Of a DNA stretch of 64,000 nt, positions 8,308 to 17,658 are shown piece by piece. The position numbers and the translations under genes were made by a program. Within the stretch, counting starts at the first letter, position 1. Every line of letters begins with the position of its first letter. The notes beneath the pieces were generated by a model that did not search any database, had not been told where the DNA came from, and was given only the letters and a program-made list of their open reading frames with translations. This DNA is from Terriglobales bacterium (GTDB lineage: Bacteria > Acidobacteriota > Terriglobia > Terriglobales > Acidobacteriaceae): contig JASHOU010000123.1 in the NCBI GenBank assembly GCA_030038475.1, positions 56,809 through 120,808 of the forward strand. The letters run 5' to 3'.

Positions 8308-8736
8308 TCAACCCCTGCTGCGAGCCTTTTCCTTCATGCGGGCGACAAAAGTCGGAACGTGTACCACCGCGCGTCCGACTGTCCCACGCCCGATTTCCTG
8401 CGTGCCGTCGTGGGCGCGGACATGCATGGTATAGAAGCGTCCGTCAAACGACTCCAGTTCCGCCTCCGCCTCGATCTTCATTCCGATCCCGCTCGCCGCT
8501 CGGTGTTCCACGTGGATCGAGGTGCCCACGGTGATTTCTCCCTCGTCGCAAAACGGCTGCAGTGCGTGGAAGCAGGCCGTTTCCATCAGGCGAATCATAT
8601 CTGGAGTGGAATAGACCGGCGGCAGATCCGGATGATGGCCGGCGAGCGTGTGCTTCAGTTCAACGGTTTCCGCCGCTTTGCCGCGCGCGCCAATGGGAAT
8701 CTGCCGGGCCAAATTACGATCCCGTCCCGGAACCAT
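8308..8736 (-). CDS. FlK-like hotdog-fold thioesterase
   Basis: A 142-residue thioesterase that probably cleaves small acyl-CoAs. T44 (VYSTPDM), E52 (LMETACF) and H78 (VEHRAAS) have the same spacing as the Thr42-Glu50-His76 triad of fluoroacetyl-CoA thioesterase FlK. Other family landmarks are HHPDLPPVYSTPDMIRLMETA and GTSIHVEHRAASGIGMKI. The fluoroacetate context is absent, so the natural substrate is open. It reads away from the aldo/keto reductase gene across a 61-bp shared upstream region. Confidence 0.82.
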   Translation of the reverse strand: MVPGRDRNLARQIPIGARGKAAETVELKHTLAGHHPDLPPVYSTPDMIRLMETACFHALQPFCDEGEITVGTSIHVEHRAASGIGMKIEAEAELESFDGRFYTMHVRAHDGTQEIGRGTVGRAVVHVPTFVARMKEKARSRG

Positions 8737-8797
8737 CCGCCGGCCACGCGAATAAGAACATTGCGACCACAGCGAGTCTCATGCCGTCCAATTGTAG

Positions 8798-9835
8798 ATG
8801 GAATTTCGACAACTGGGCAGAAGCGGATTGAAGGTTCCGGCGCTGTGCTTCGGCACCGGAACTTTTGGAGGCGGCAACGAGTTCTTTCGCGCCTGGGGCG
8901 AAACCGATGTGGCCGAAGCCACGCAACTGATCGACCTCTGCATGGATGCCGGCGTCAACTTCTTCGACACCGCTGATGTCTATTCGCAGGGGCTCTCCGA
9001 GCAGATTCTCGGCAAAGCGATTCAGCACCTGCCGCGTGAAAGCCTGCTGCTTTCCTCGAAGGCGACGTTCCAATTCGGCGACGGTCCCAACAATGTCGGC
9101 TCGTCGCGCCTCCACTTGACGCAGCAAATCGAAGGCAGCCTGAAGCGGCTGCAGACCGATTACATCGATGTTTATCACATGCACGGCTTCGATGCGCTCA
9201 CACCGATGGAAGAGACGCTGAGCACACTCGACCAGTTTGTTCGCGAAGGCAAGGTGCGCTACATTGCCGCCTCCAATTTCTCCGGATGGCATCTGCAAAA
9301 ATCGCTCGCCATCAGTGATCGCTACGGTTGGACGCGCTACACCGCGCATCAGGTTTACTACTCCTTGATTGGCCGTGATTATGAATGGGAGTTGATGCCG
9401 CAGGCTTATACCGAGGGCATCGGCGCGTTGGTATGGAGCCCGCTCGGGTGGGGACGTCTGACGGGAAAGATTCGCCGCGGCCATCCTTTGCCGGCGGTGA
9501 GCCGGTTGCACAAGGCCGCTGAAGGTGGTCCCGTCGTCGCCGACGAGTATCTCTACAAGGTTGTGGACGCGCTCCATGCGGTTGCCACTGAGACGGGCAA
9601 AACCGTGCCGCAAGTGGCCTTGAACTGGTTGCTTCGCAAGCCGACCGTTTCCAGCGTGATCATTGGCGCGCGCAACGCAGAACAACTGCGCGACAATCTC
9701 GCCGCCGCGAGTTTCACGCTGACTAGCGAACAGGTCGCCAGACTGGACGAAGCTAGCGCGCCGCAGGTCGCCTATCCGTATTGGCACCAACGACAATTCC
9801 AGGATCGCAATCCACTGCCGCCATCCTATCGCTGA
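8798..9835 (+). CDS. Aldo/keto reductase
   Basis: NADPH-dependent (beta/alpha)8 oxidoreductase of the Tas/YdhF-like branch, 345 residues. The AKR tetrad is visible as D57 and Y62 (FFDTADVYSQG), K88 (LLSSKATFQ) and H129 (DVYHMHGFD). The nucleotide-binding end shows SSVIIGARNAEQLRDNL. Other landmarks are GRSGLKVPALCFGTGTFGG and VRYIAASNFSGWHLQKSL. Substrate unknown. It lies just upstream of mnmG, 108 bp from the mnmG ATG, with a separate promoter-like box between. Confidence 0.93.
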   Translation: MEFRQLGRSGLKVPALCFGTGTFGGGNEFFRAWGETDVAEATQLIDLCMDAGVNFFDTADVYSQGLSEQILGKAIQHLPRESLLLSSKATFQFGDGPNNVGSSRLHLTQQIEGSLKRLQTDYIDVYHMHGFDALTPMEETLSTLDQFVREGKVRYIAASNFSGWHLQKSLAISDRYGWTRYTAHQVYYSLIGRDYEWELMPQAYTEGIGALVWSPLGWGRLTGKIRRGHPLPAVSRLHKAAEGGPVVADEYLYKVVDALHAVATETGKTVPQVALNWLLRKPTVSSVIIGARNAEQLRDNLAAASFTLTSEQVARLDEASAPQVAYPYWHQRQFQDRNPLPPSYR

Positions 9836-9895
9836 GAATTGCCGCCTTGCGCAAGAACAGCTGGCGATTCCGGAGTTCTATCGCTTCCAGGTTGC

Positions 9896-9901
9896 TACAA
9901 T
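9896..9901 (+). promoter_or_regulatory. -10-like TACAAT upstream of mnmG
   Basis: TACAAT 43 nt before ATG 9944, giving a predicted leader of about 36 nt. No convincing -35 box is visible. Confidence 0.35.
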
Positions 9902-9943
9902 CAATGCAGTTCCTTTCCGTTGTGGGCGTGGAAGCAACGCAAA

Positions 9944-12076
9944 ATGCATTCTTTTGACGAACATTTCGACGTGGTAGTGGTCGGTGCAGGCCATGCCGGA
10001 TGTGAAGCTGCCATGGCGGCCGCGCGCATGGGACTGAAGACCGCTCTCTACACCTTGAACGTCGATCTGATTGCCCAAATGTCGTGCAACCCGGCGATCG
10101 GCGGCATCGCTAAGGGACACCTCGTGCGCGAAGTCGATGCTCTCGGCGGAATCATGGGTGAGATTACCGATGCGGTCGGAATCCAATTTCGCCTCCTCAA
10201 CACTTCGCGCGGACCCGCCGTCTGGTCTCCGCGCGCCCAATGCGACAAGCAAGCCTATCGCCTCAAGATGCGCGAGGTGCTCGAGTCGCAGCCGAATCTG
10301 AAGATCAAGCAGGCAGAGGCCGCGGATGTAATCGTCGAGCAGCACCCAGCTCGCAGCTCCCAGATCGAAAGCCAATCGCAGGAATCTGACCACTGGCCAA
10401 TAACCACTGGCCACCGCATTCGCGGCATTCTCCTCCGCGACGGTCGCCGCGTCTCAGCCCAAGCTGTCATCATCACGACCGGAACTTTTCTTAACGGTCT
10501 GATTCATTGCGGCGAGCAGCAGTATCCCGCCGGCCGTTCAGGAGAGCCGGCTGCGGTCCTGCTCGGTGAAGCGCTCAAGAAACTCGGCCTGCGCGGATGC
10601 CGTCTGAAGACCGGAACCCCTCCGCGGCTCGACGGACGCACCATTGACTGGGCGCGCTTCGAACTGCAGCCGGGCGACTCCGATCCCGCTCCGTTCAGTT
10701 TTCGCACCCGGCGCGTCGCGCATCACGCCTCGCAGGTCCCATGCTACATCGCCTTCACCACCGAAGAGACGCATCGCATCATTCGCCAGAACGTGCATCG
10801 CTCGCCCATGTACAGCGGCCAGATTCAATCGACCGGCCCGCGCTATTGCCCGTCGATCGAAGACAAGATCGTCAAGTTTCCCGACAAACTGACGCACCAG
10901 CTCTTTCTCGAACCCGAAGGCCTGAACACGCACGAAATCTATGTCAACGGCATGAGCACTTCGCTGCCGATCGAGGTGCAACTGGCCATCCTCAAGTCGA
11001 TTCCGGGTCTCGAAAACGCCGAAATGATGCGTCCGGGCTACGCGATTGAATACGATTCCATCGATCCCACGGAATTGAAGCGCACTCTGGAAACAAAGAA
11101 AATTGCGGGCCTCTTTCTCGCCGGCCAGATCAACGGCACATCGGGATACGAAGAAGCGGCGTGCCAGGGAATTATGGCCGGCATCAACGCGGCGTTGCAG
11201 GTAAAGAACGAGCCATCGCTCGTTCTCGACCGCACCGAAGCCTACACCGCCATTCTGATCGACGACCTGATTTCAAAAGGTACGAACGAGCCGTACCGCA
11301 TGTTCACCTCCCGCGCCGAGTTCCGTCTCCATCTGCGTATCGACAATGCCGACCGGCGGCTGACTCCACATGGTCGCCGCGTTGGCTTGATCGACGATAA
11401 AGCATGGCAGAGTTTTCAGGACAAGCAGCATCACCTCGACGAGATGAAGAAACTCCTGGAGAGCACCAGGCTGACGAGCGCCATGCTCGAGCAGATTGAA
11501 ATCTCTACAAATCGCGCAGGAGATTACAACAGGGAAGGGCACGACTTCAGTCGTGCCGATGGAGACGCCGTAAAAGACACGGCTTCAGCCGCTGAGGCCA
11601 ACGACCAACGACTGACGACCATCGACCTGTCTTCCGCCCTCGGCCAACCCCTCGCGCAACTCCTCAAGCGCCCCGAGATCCGCATTGAGCAGCTCGTTTC
11701 TGTGTTGCGCGAGTTGGCGCCCGACTTCTTTTCGGCTTTTGAAGGATCGTGCCCGAAGGGCGACTCGCTCGCCGCGCAGGCGCGCAACGAACTGAAGTCG
11801 GTCGAAACCGAGATCAAATATGCCGGCTATCTGGATCAGCAGCAGCGCGCCATAGATCGGCTGAAGAAGGCCGAGCAGCGCCGCATTCCCGATTGGTTCG
11901 ACTACCGCGCCGTCAGCGGCTTGTCGCGTGAAATGCAGGAGAAGCTCGGGCAAGTCGTTCCCCAGACGCTGGGCCAGGCTTCGCGGATTCCCGGCGTAAC
12001 GCCCGCGGCGGTCTCGCTCATCAACGTCTACATCGAGATTCAAGCGCGTCGCCGCGAGCAAGCCGCTGCTTTGTAG
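9944..12076 (+). CDS. mnmG: tRNA uridine-34 carboxymethylaminomethyl enzyme MnmG
   Basis: FAD-dependent partner of MnmE that installs cmnm5 on U34 of certain tRNAs. The start at ATG 9944 gives [20 protein letters not shown] with the FAD dinucleotide motif [10 protein letters not shown]. Other landmarks are [58 protein letters not shown] and [15 protein letters not shown]. It is 710 residues against the usual 620-650. The excess comes from two insertions made of repeat DNA: about residues 134-158 (heptamer words, between the strands DVIVE and HRIRGI) and about 523-563 (a 66-bp palindromic element plus heptamers, inside the C-terminal helical domain). The frame is kept through both. Confidence 0.96.
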   Translation: MHSFDEHFDVVVVGAGHAGCEAAMAAARMGLKTALYTLNVDLIAQMSCNPAIGGIAKGHLVREVDALGGIMGEITDAVGIQFRLLNTSRGPAVWSPRAQCDKQAYRLKMREVLESQPNLKIKQAEAADVIVEQHPARSSQIESQSQESDHWPITTGHRIRGILLRDGRRVSAQAVIITTGTFLNGLIHCGEQQYPAGRSGEPAAVLLGEALKKLGLRGCRLKTGTPPRLDGRTIDWARFELQPGDSDPAPFSFRTRRVAHHASQVPCYIAFTTEETHRIIRQNVHRSPMYSGQIQSTGPRYCPSIEDKIVKFPDKLTHQLFLEPEGLNTHEIYVNGMSTSLPIEVQLAILKSIPGLENAEMMRPGYAIEYDSIDPTELKRTLETKKIAGLFLAGQINGTSGYEEAACQGIMAGINAALQVKNEPSLVLDRTEAYTAILIDDLISKGTNEPYRMFTSRAEFRLHLRIDNADRRLTPHGRRVGLIDDKAWQSFQDKQHHLDEMKKLLESTRLTSAMLEQIEISTNRAGDYNREGHDFSRADGDAVKDTASAAEANDQRLTTIDLSSALGQPLAQLLKRPEIRIEQLVSVLRELAPDFFSAFEGSCPKGDSLAAQARNELKSVETEIKYAGYLDQQQRAIDRLKKAEQRRIPDWFDYRAVSGLSREMQEKLGQVVPQTLGQASRIPGVTPAAVSLINVYIEIQARRREQAAAL
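10386..10416 (+). repeat. Heptamer array inside mnmG
   Basis: Units CTGACCA / CTGGCCA / ATAACCA / CTGGCCA / CC encode [10 protein letters not shown], absent from usual MnmG proteins. The full insertion probably begins near 10345 with the word-like ACCCAGCTCGCAGCTCCCAG. Confidence 0.75.
11532..11597 (+). repeat. 66-bp palindromic element, copy 1, in frame in mnmG
   Basis: Hairpin 1 is GGCACGACTTCAGTCGTGCC (8-bp stem, TTCA loop); after a spacer, hairpin 2 is GGC-TTCA-GCC, and the unit ends CTGAGG. It encodes [22 protein letters not shown]. The same 66-bp unit is at 24145, 37633 and 43669. Confidence 0.92.
11602..11630 (+). repeat. Heptamer array inside mnmG
   Basis: Units AACGACC / AACGACT / GACGACC / ATCGACC encode NDQRLTTID, directly after the 66-bp element. 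The same word family occurs at 19966-20016, 29264-29293 and 43401-43435. Confidence 0.8.
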
Positions 12077-12111
12077 ACTGCCCGCCCCGCACGCAACCCA
12101 ACACGGAGAAT

Positions 12112-13074
12112 TCATCGGGCAGTCGCCTTCTGTACCACCGAGCGCAGTTCCTCGTACGGCATCGCGCCCGGATGATACATCGCCACCTGCCCCGCGCGAT
12201 TCAAAACCACCAGCGTCGGCGTCGTGCTGGCGCCATAGGCGTCGAAGTTCTGTTTGCTCAAAGGTACGGGCATGTCCTGCAGGCTCGCGTAATAGCGCGC
12301 GCGCACCGATTCGATATAGATGCGCTCGGCAGCGGGTGCAACATCCACTCCCTGAGCCGCGTACCCGTAGAGTTGCGTTGGGCCGATCACGACGAGACCC
12401 TCTGGCGAGAACTCCTGCTGCAGACGGGCAATCACCGGCACTTCAGCTTTGCAGTCCACGCACCAATGCGCCCAGAAAAACAGCAGAACCGGTGAACCTT
12501 TCAGCGACGCCAAGGCTGGCGGCTTAGGCCCGAGATACTGGCTTACCTGCAACGGCGGCGCAGGCTTTCCCACCAGAGCCAGCAGGTTGAGATTCTTCTG
12601 CAGCCGCGCTTTCATAGATGTATTCCCGTATCTGGCGAGCGCCGACCGCAGCAGCGCAACGGCCTTCGCCGGCTGCCCATTCTCTGCCATCCCCTGCGCC
12701 AGCACTTCATACGCGGCGCCGAGCGCGATCGGAAGATGCGGTTCGGCGTCAACTTTGCGGTTCGTCAACTGCTTTTCGCAAAGCGTGCGCGTCTCAGTCG
12801 CATAGGCCGTTGCCTGGCCCCACTCATTCATCGCGGCGACCGAACGCGCCATCCAGGACAGCGCCTCGAGATACTCCGGCGTGACGCCATTTTGAGATTT
12901 GTAGATGCTAAGTTCGGATTCGGCTGCCGAAAAGGAATTCTGGGCCAATTGCGCGCGAACGTCGTTGACCAGATCGACCTGGGCCAGCAGCATGCCTTGC
13001 GGGCCAAGGCAAAACTGCCCAAGAGAAAAGAGGAATAAGGCGAGGACAAATCCCCGCGTTGGAATGCGCATCAT
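12112..13074 (-). CDS. Exported TlpA-type thioredoxin with TPR-like N-half
   Basis: A 320-residue protein with a signal peptide (GFVLALFLFSLGQFCLGPQGMLLAQ), an alpha-helical TPR-like region (about 30-165) and a C-terminal TlpA/AhpC-TSA thioredoxin fold. The redox site WCVDC is at about residue 203 (LLFFWAHWCVDCKAEVPV), and the cis-proline region is TTPTLVVLN. It probably works as a periplasmic thiol-disulfide oxidoreductase. It converges on mnmG. A second TlpA-like protein of different architecture lies at 46619-47566. Confidence 0.88.
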   Translation of the reverse strand: MMRIPTRGFVLALFLFSLGQFCLGPQGMLLAQVDLVNDVRAQLAQNSFSAAESELSIYKSQNGVTPEYLEALSWMARSVAAMNEWGQATAYATETRTLCEKQLTNRKVDAEPHLPIALGAAYEVLAQGMAENGQPAKAVALLRSALARYGNTSMKARLQKNLNLLALVGKPAPPLQVSQYLGPKPPALASLKGSPVLLFFWAHWCVDCKAEVPVIARLQQEFSPEGLVVIGPTQLYGYAAQGVDVAPAAERIYIESVRARYYASLQDMPVPLSKQNFDAYGASTTPTLVVLNRAGQVAMYHPGAMPYEELRSVVQKATAR

Positions 13075-13129
13075 TTAATGATGAAGGAGGCCTGCGTAAG
13101 TTTCAAATGGCCGACGCCCCAAAGGCGGA

Positions 13130-13492
13130 TCACGCCGCAGCGCTGTATTGACTATCGCAGCGGGCGAGAACATCTATCATTTCGTGGAAACTCTCAATCT
13201 CAAAGTTCTGAATGGAACGATTTTGTGCCAGACCTTCGACCACCGGCTTGGAGGGGCGAACCAGTTTCAAGCGAATGTTGCTCTGGCGGGCCCAACGTTC
13301 GAGAAAGGCGAGCATTCCCAACCCTCCGCCGCCAATTGCTTTCACCTCGGAAAGATCGAGCGCGATGATTCGCGCCGGCGCTTGCGCCTGAACAAAGTCA
13401 CGCAGTTTGAACACGGAGTCGCTCTTGATGATTCTCCCTTTGCATTCCACCACGGCCATATCCCCAAGGTTTTCGGCGCGAATCGCTACCAT
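13130..13492 (-). CDS. STAS-domain protein with degenerate phosphosite
   Basis: A 120-residue STAS (anti-sigma-factor antagonist-like) domain: VVECKGRIIKSDSVFKLRDFV, RIIALDLSEVKAIGGGGLGMLAFLERWAR. ATG 13492 is chosen because GGAGG precedes it by 6 nt; the frame extends further upstream without support. In SpoIIAA-type proteins the conserved DSSG serine is phosphorylated; here the site reads GGGG, so phosphorylation control by an anti-sigma kinase is unlikely. It lies upstream of, and divergent from, the cold-shock gene. Confidence 0.82.
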   Translation of the reverse strand: MVAIRAENLGDMAVVECKGRIIKSDSVFKLRDFVQAQAPARIIALDLSEVKAIGGGGLGMLAFLERWARQSNIRLKLVRPSKPVVEGLAQNRSIQNFEIESFHEMIDVLARCDSQYSAAA

Positions 13493-13844
13493 GGCAATCC
13501 TCCAGACCCAAGAGCCCATTTCCCGCACAGCAAGAGTCTGACCAAATGCCAACGCCTTATTTTTCAGTCTAGTACGGGAAGGTTAATCGAGCCGACGTGG
13601 TGTTTTCGGGAAGGCTCAGGTGCAATCTATTCCTACAGAAAACGCTGTATCTCTATGTCTCCGCCGCGACGCATTACCTCTGTAAGTGCAGAATCTACTA
13701 GCCATTTGCACGAAAATATGTACAATTTAGGTGCGTTTGATCTTTGCGGCTGTTCAGCAGTAACCCCGCTCCAAAGCGTGATCTGCCTGCACTATCCTGC
13801 GAGTTCCAGCGCATACTTCAACACAAAAGGAACACAGCAACATC

Positions 13845-14045
13845 ATGGAAACAGGAACAGTAAAGTGGTTTAACGATGCCAAGGGTTATGGTTTTATCAG
13901 CCGCCAGAATGGTGAAGACGTATTCGTGCACTTCTCCGCCATCCAGGCAAACGGATTTCGCAGCCTGCAGGAAGGCCAACAAGTTCAGTTCGACGTAGTC
14001 AAGGGCCCCAAGGGCTGGCAGGCAGAGAACGTCAAAGGCGTCTAA
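13845..14045 (+). CDS. csp: Cold-shock domain protein
   Basis: A 66-residue single-domain RNA chaperone. Starts [18 protein letters not shown] with RNP1 (KGYGFI) and RNP2 (VFVHF), and ends ENVKGV, matching CspA length and layout. A TACAAT at 13730-13735 about 110 nt upstream would give the long 5' leader typical of cold-shock mRNAs; AAAAGGA lies about 12 nt before the ATG. A strong terminator follows. Confidence 0.97.
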   Translation: METGTVKWFNDAKGYGFISRQNGEDVFVHFSAIQANGFRSLQEGQQVQFDVVKGPKGWQAENVKGV

Positions 14046-14070
14046 GCCACAATTACAATTCGGAAAGAGA

Positions 14071-14098
14071 AGCGGCCCGCGCAGGCCGCTTTTCTTTT
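14071..14098 (+). terminator. Rho-independent terminator of csp
   Basis: Stem AGCGGCC (14071-14077) / GGCCGCT (14084-14090), loop CGCGCA, followed by TTTCTTTTT. Confidence 0.92.
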
Positions 14099-14110
14099 TG
14101 AGCTCGGTTC

Positions 14111-14140
14111 TTGGAGCGACAGGCGTGCTCGCCCGTCAGC
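14111..14140. repeat. Short GC palindrome family (TTGGAGCG...CTCGCCCG)
   Basis: TTGGAGCGACAGGCGTGCTCGCCCGTC type element; it matches the unit at 49543-49568 (TTGGAGCGGCGG...CCTCGCCCGCC). Related copies lie at 23980, 40291 and 42901. Confidence 0.6.
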
Positions 14141-14145
14141 CACAC

Positions 14146-14493
14146 TCACGCTGCCGCCTGCTCAGCCTCGGCAACGGTCCCAAAGAATCGGAAGAAGTTC
14201 TCCACCCGCGTCACTTCCAGTGCGTGATGTACCCGCTGATTCACGCCCACCAATCCCAGGCTACGCCCATCTTTGTGGTGTGTAACGTACGCGCCGACCA
14301 ACGCCCCAATCCCCGCTGAATCCGCCAGCGGGACATCAGTGAAATCCATGATCAACGCCCGCGTGTTCCCGGCGCGAACCTTCGCTTGAAAACCGAATAT
14401 GTTCGGCAGCGTCAGCGGCCCGGAGAGCCGCAAAATACGTATCCCCTCCCGGGAACCGGGAATTTCTTCAATCAGCAACTGCGAATCGGGCAT
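14146..14493 (-). CDS. STAS-domain anti-sigma factor antagonist
   Basis: A 115-residue SpoIIAA-like protein. The conserved phosphorylatable serine is S59 in LADSAGIGALVGAYVTHH. Fold landmarks are ILRLSGPLTLPNIFGFQAKV, ALIMDFTDVPLADSAGIG and LVGVNQRVHHALEVTRV. Unlike its neighbour at 13130, it keeps the phosphosite and could take part in a partner-switch circuit, although no anti-sigma kinase or phosphatase is visible here. A TAACAT box exactly six bases before the ATG suggests a leaderless transcript. Confidence 0.9.
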   Translation of the reverse strand: MPDSQLLIEEIPGSREGIRILRLSGPLTLPNIFGFQAKVRAGNTRALIMDFTDVPLADSAGIGALVGAYVTHHKDGRSLGLVGVNQRVHHALEVTRVENFFRFFGTVAEAEQAAA

Positions 14494-14568
14494 TTAGAAA
14501 TGTTAACGGCATGTGAAACAGCAAGTGTTAAAAGCAGGTTAATTCCGGCCAAGCTTCGACGCGCCGAT

Positions 14569-15954
14569 CTACTCTCCGCCAACCGTCAATCCATCAATCC
14601 GAATCGTCGGCGACGCCACGCTCCCTCGGAATTCCAGATCGCTCCCAATCTCCGAAATATTCTTGAACATCTCCTTAAGATTGCCGGCAACCGTGATTTC
14701 TTCTACGGGATACGCCAACTCCCCATTGACAATCCACATCCCGGAAGCGCCGCGCGAATAATCACCCGTGACAAGGTTCGCGCCGTGGCCAAGAAACTCG
14801 GTCACATACAGCCCATCTTTGATCTCGCCGATGATCTGCTGCGGGGTCTTCGTGCCCGGCTGCAAAAAATAATTTCCCGGAGAAATACCCGGCGTCCCAG
14901 CCAGCCCTCGAGAAGCGTTGGCCGTAGTTTCAAGGCCCAGTTTCTTGGCGGTGTAGGTGTTCAGCAAATAAGACTTCAGAGTTCCATTTTCAATCACCAC
15001 CGTGCGCCGCGTCGGAATCCCTTCGCCATCGAATGGCGTTGTGCCGAAGCCTCCACGCATGGTGCCGTCATCGACGACCGTAACATTGCTGCCGGCAATC
15101 TGCTCGCCAAGTTTGCCCGCCAAAAACGACGCTCCGCGATAAATCGAGTCGCCATTCACGCCCTCAAAAATGTGCTCGAGCATGGAATTCGCGACCATCG
15201 GGTCGAGCACCACCGGCACGTGCGCCGTCTTCACCTTGCGCGCGCCGAGGCGTCGCAGCGTGCGTCGCGCCGCTTCTTTCCCCACCTGCTCGGCCGGTTC
15301 GAGCTTCGCGAGGCTCCGCGCCACTGAATACCAATAGTCGCGCTGCATGTTGCCGCTCGCATCCTGCGCGATCGGCACCGCCGCCACCGAACAATACGAC
15401 CGGCGGTATTCGCCGATAAAGCCGCTAGAGTTCACCAGCAGCTTTCTGCCGGTCGCTGCGTCGAACGACCCACCGTCGGAATTCTTGATCCGCGGATCGG
15501 CATCAAGCGCGGCCTTCTCGGCCCGCCGCGCGTAGTCAATCCGCTCGGCGCCGGGTAGCGAATAAACATCTTCGTGATAGAGGTCGAGATCGCCTGACAG
15601 CGAGCCTAGTTGGGACGCTTCAGGAATTCCGGCGTAAGGATCTTCGGAGGTGATGCGCGCCAGTTCGAGCGCCGACTTCAACATCCGCTCGATTCCCGCG
15701 GCGGAAAAATCGCTGGAATGCGTGCTGGCCGCGCGCTGCCTGAAAAACACGCGAACGCCAATCGCCCGAGAGCCCGATTCCTTCAAAGTTTCCACCTGGC
15801 CGAGCCGCACCAGAGTAGAGAATTCATCGCCTTCGCGCACTACACACTCAGCCGCAGATGCTCCACCACCGATCGCCCGACGAACCACATCCGTGGCGAG
15901 GTCCTTCGAGTCCGTTTCAAGCTTGGGGGTAGCTGTTTCTAGCGTGGTAGCCAT
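14569..15954 (-). CDS. pmbA: TldE/PmbA-type subunit of TldD-TldE protease
   Basis: Non-metal partner of TldD in a heterodimeric metalloprotease that degrades unfolded peptides and matures some peptide natural products. From ATG 15954 it has 461 residues: N-terminal domain with GQVETLKESGSRAIGVRVF, FDAATGRKLLVNSSGF, and the C-terminal barrel with PVVLDPMVANSMLEHIFEGVNGDSIYRGASFLAGKLGE and MWIVNGELAYPVEEITVAGNL. No HExxxH is present, as expected for the E-type subunit. An in-frame extension to 15993 is less likely. tldD lies directly upstream on the same strand (62-bp gap), so the pair is probably one operon. Confidence 0.93.
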   Translation of the reverse strand: MATTLETATPKLETDSKDLATDVVRRAIGGGASAAECVVREGDEFSTLVRLGQVETLKESGSRAIGVRVFFRQRAASTHSSDFSAAGIERMLKSALELARITSEDPYAGIPEASQLGSLSGDLDLYHEDVYSLPGAERIDYARRAEKAALDADPRIKNSDGGSFDAATGRKLLVNSSGFIGEYRRSYCSVAAVPIAQDASGNMQRDYWYSVARSLAKLEPAEQVGKEAARRTLRRLGARKVKTAHVPVVLDPMVANSMLEHIFEGVNGDSIYRGASFLAGKLGEQIAGSNVTVVDDGTMRGGFGTTPFDGEGIPTRRTVVIENGTLKSYLLNTYTAKKLGLETTANASRGLAGTPGISPGNYFLQPGTKTPQQIIGEIKDGLYVTEFLGHGANLVTGDYSRGASGMWIVNGELAYPVEEITVAGNLKEMFKNISEIGSDLEFRGSVASPTIRIDGLTVGGE

Positions 15955-16016
15955 TCCAAAATCGTCGCAGAGGTCTCCGTACCACCTCTGCAATCAGACC
16001 TCTCAACTCTGCAAAT

Positions 16017-17477
16017 CTACTGCATGTACCCGCCCGTATCTTTCCTCGCCGTTCCGCCAACCGTCAGCCGATCCACCTTAATCGTCGGAATCCCCACTCC
16101 CACTGGCACGGCCTGCCCATCCTTGCCGCAGGTGCCAACGCCCTCATCGAGCTTCAGATCGTTGCCGACCATCGAAACTCGCGTCAGCACGTCGGGCCCG
16201 TTGCCAATCAGCGTTGCGCCCTTGATCGGCGCCGTAACTTGCCCATCCTCGATCAGATAGGCCTCCGACGCCGAGAAAACAAATTTGCCGTTCGTAATGT
16301 CGACTTGCCCGCCGCCAAAGTTCACGGCATAAACGCCGTTCTTCACCGAGCGAATAATGTCTCCCGGATCGTCCTGCCCGGCCAGCATGTACGTGTTCGT
16401 CATGCGCGGCATCGGAATGTGCTCGTAGCTCTCGCGGCGTCCGTTACCAGTATCGGCCAACCCCATCAGTTTCGACGACAATTTGTCGCTCAAATATCCT
16501 TTCAGAATTCCATTCTCGATCAGCACAGTTTCCTGCGTCGGCTGCCCCTCGTCGTCCACATTTAAAGACCCGCGCCGCCACGGCATCGTGCCGTTATCCA
16601 CCACCGTGCACTTCTCGCTCGCCACGCGCTTGCCAATCAGGCCGGCGAACGCCGACGTCTTCTTGCGGTTAAAGTCGGCCTCCAGTCCATGACCGACCGC
16701 CTCGTGCAGCAAAACGCCAGGCCATCCCGGACCGAGCACAACTTCCATCTCGCCGGCCGGAGCCTCACGTGCATCCAGCTGCAGAATCGCCTGCCGCGCC
16801 GCCTCTTTGGCAAAAAATTCGGGAGTCTTGTCGCCAAAAAAGAAGTCGAGCGCGACTCGTCCTCCGCCGCCAGAAGTGCCGCGTCCCGAACTCGCCTCCG
16901 TTTTTGCGATGCAGGAAACATTCAGACGCGCCAACGGCTGCGAATCTTCGGCAAACGTGCCGTCGGAGCCGACGACCAGAATATTGCGAAGTTCGTCGGC
17001 GTAGTTGGCGCGCACCTCTTTAATTCGCGGATCATACCCGCGCGCCGTACGGTCACCGCGCATCAGCAACTCGACCTTCGCCGGGATGTCAGCGTCCACC
17101 GAAGGCAAAGTCACCGGGTACAGGCTCCGAGCCGGTTTTTGCTGGAATCCCGCGACCGTCGATTTAGCTGGCGCGCTCGCGATCAGCGCCGCGGTCCGCG
17201 CGGCATGAAGAATTCGTTGCGGAGATAGATCGTCAGTATAGGCGTAGCCAGTGCGCTCGCCGGAAACCACGCGCACTCCGCAGCCGGCCGAAATTCCCTG
17301 CGACGCCGACTTCACCAGCGATTCATCCACCATCAACGAAGTCGAAGTCAAGTACTCGAAATAAAGGTCGGCGTAATCGCCGCCCGCAGAAAGCGCTGCG
17401 GCCAGATAAGTCTCAAGATCGTGGTTGGTTAGACCGTAATGCTCGAAGAAAAATCGCGCCTGATTAGCAGTCACCAT
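16017..17477 (-). CDS. tldD: TldD metalloprotease subunit
   Basis: Catalytic, zinc-binding subunit of TldD/TldE. The 486-residue protein has the diagnostic HEAVGHGLEAD (HExxxH) near residue 257, preceded by VVLGPGWPGVLLHEAVGH. A full C-terminal barrel follows (MTNTYMLAGQDDPGDIIRSVKNG, FGGGQVDITNGKFVFSASEAYLIEDG). The stop codon abuts a CTCTGCA-type word array at about 15978-16021 in the short gap before pmbA. Confidence 0.95.
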   Translation of the reverse strand: MVTANQARFFFEHYGLTNHDLETYLAAALSAGGDYADLYFEYLTSTSLMVDESLVKSASQGISAGCGVRVVSGERTGYAYTDDLSPQRILHAARTAALIASAPAKSTVAGFQQKPARSLYPVTLPSVDADIPAKVELLMRGDRTARGYDPRIKEVRANYADELRNILVVGSDGTFAEDSQPLARLNVSCIAKTEASSGRGTSGGGGRVALDFFFGDKTPEFFAKEAARQAILQLDAREAPAGEMEVVLGPGWPGVLLHEAVGHGLEADFNRKKTSAFAGLIGKRVASEKCTVVDNGTMPWRRGSLNVDDEGQPTQETVLIENGILKGYLSDKLSSKLMGLADTGNGRRESYEHIPMPRMTNTYMLAGQDDPGDIIRSVKNGVYAVNFGGGQVDITNGKFVFSASEAYLIEDGQVTAPIKGATLIGNGPDVLTRVSMVGNDLKLDEGVGTCGKDGQAVPVGVGIPTIKVDRLTVGGTARKDTGGYMQ

Positions 17478-17658
17478 ATTTTGATGCCAAGTTCCCGAAA
17501 ACGACTCTCCGCCCTTATTGCATTATCCCATGGCCGCATCGGCATCCTCATCAAAGGTGAGATTACAAAGGTGAGGCGGTCGTGCGCGGCGAGAAACCAA
17601 CCAATCCCGCGGTCCGGCCGTCACTGACTAGCTTTTTCGTGGCGAGTAACTTGGTCCC

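Noticed and set aside
8714..9796. Long minus-strand ORF (360 codons) opposite the aldo/keto reductase
   Set aside because: The plus-strand frame is an unmistakable aldo/keto reductase; the antisense ORF has no domain and reflects GC-rich codon bias.
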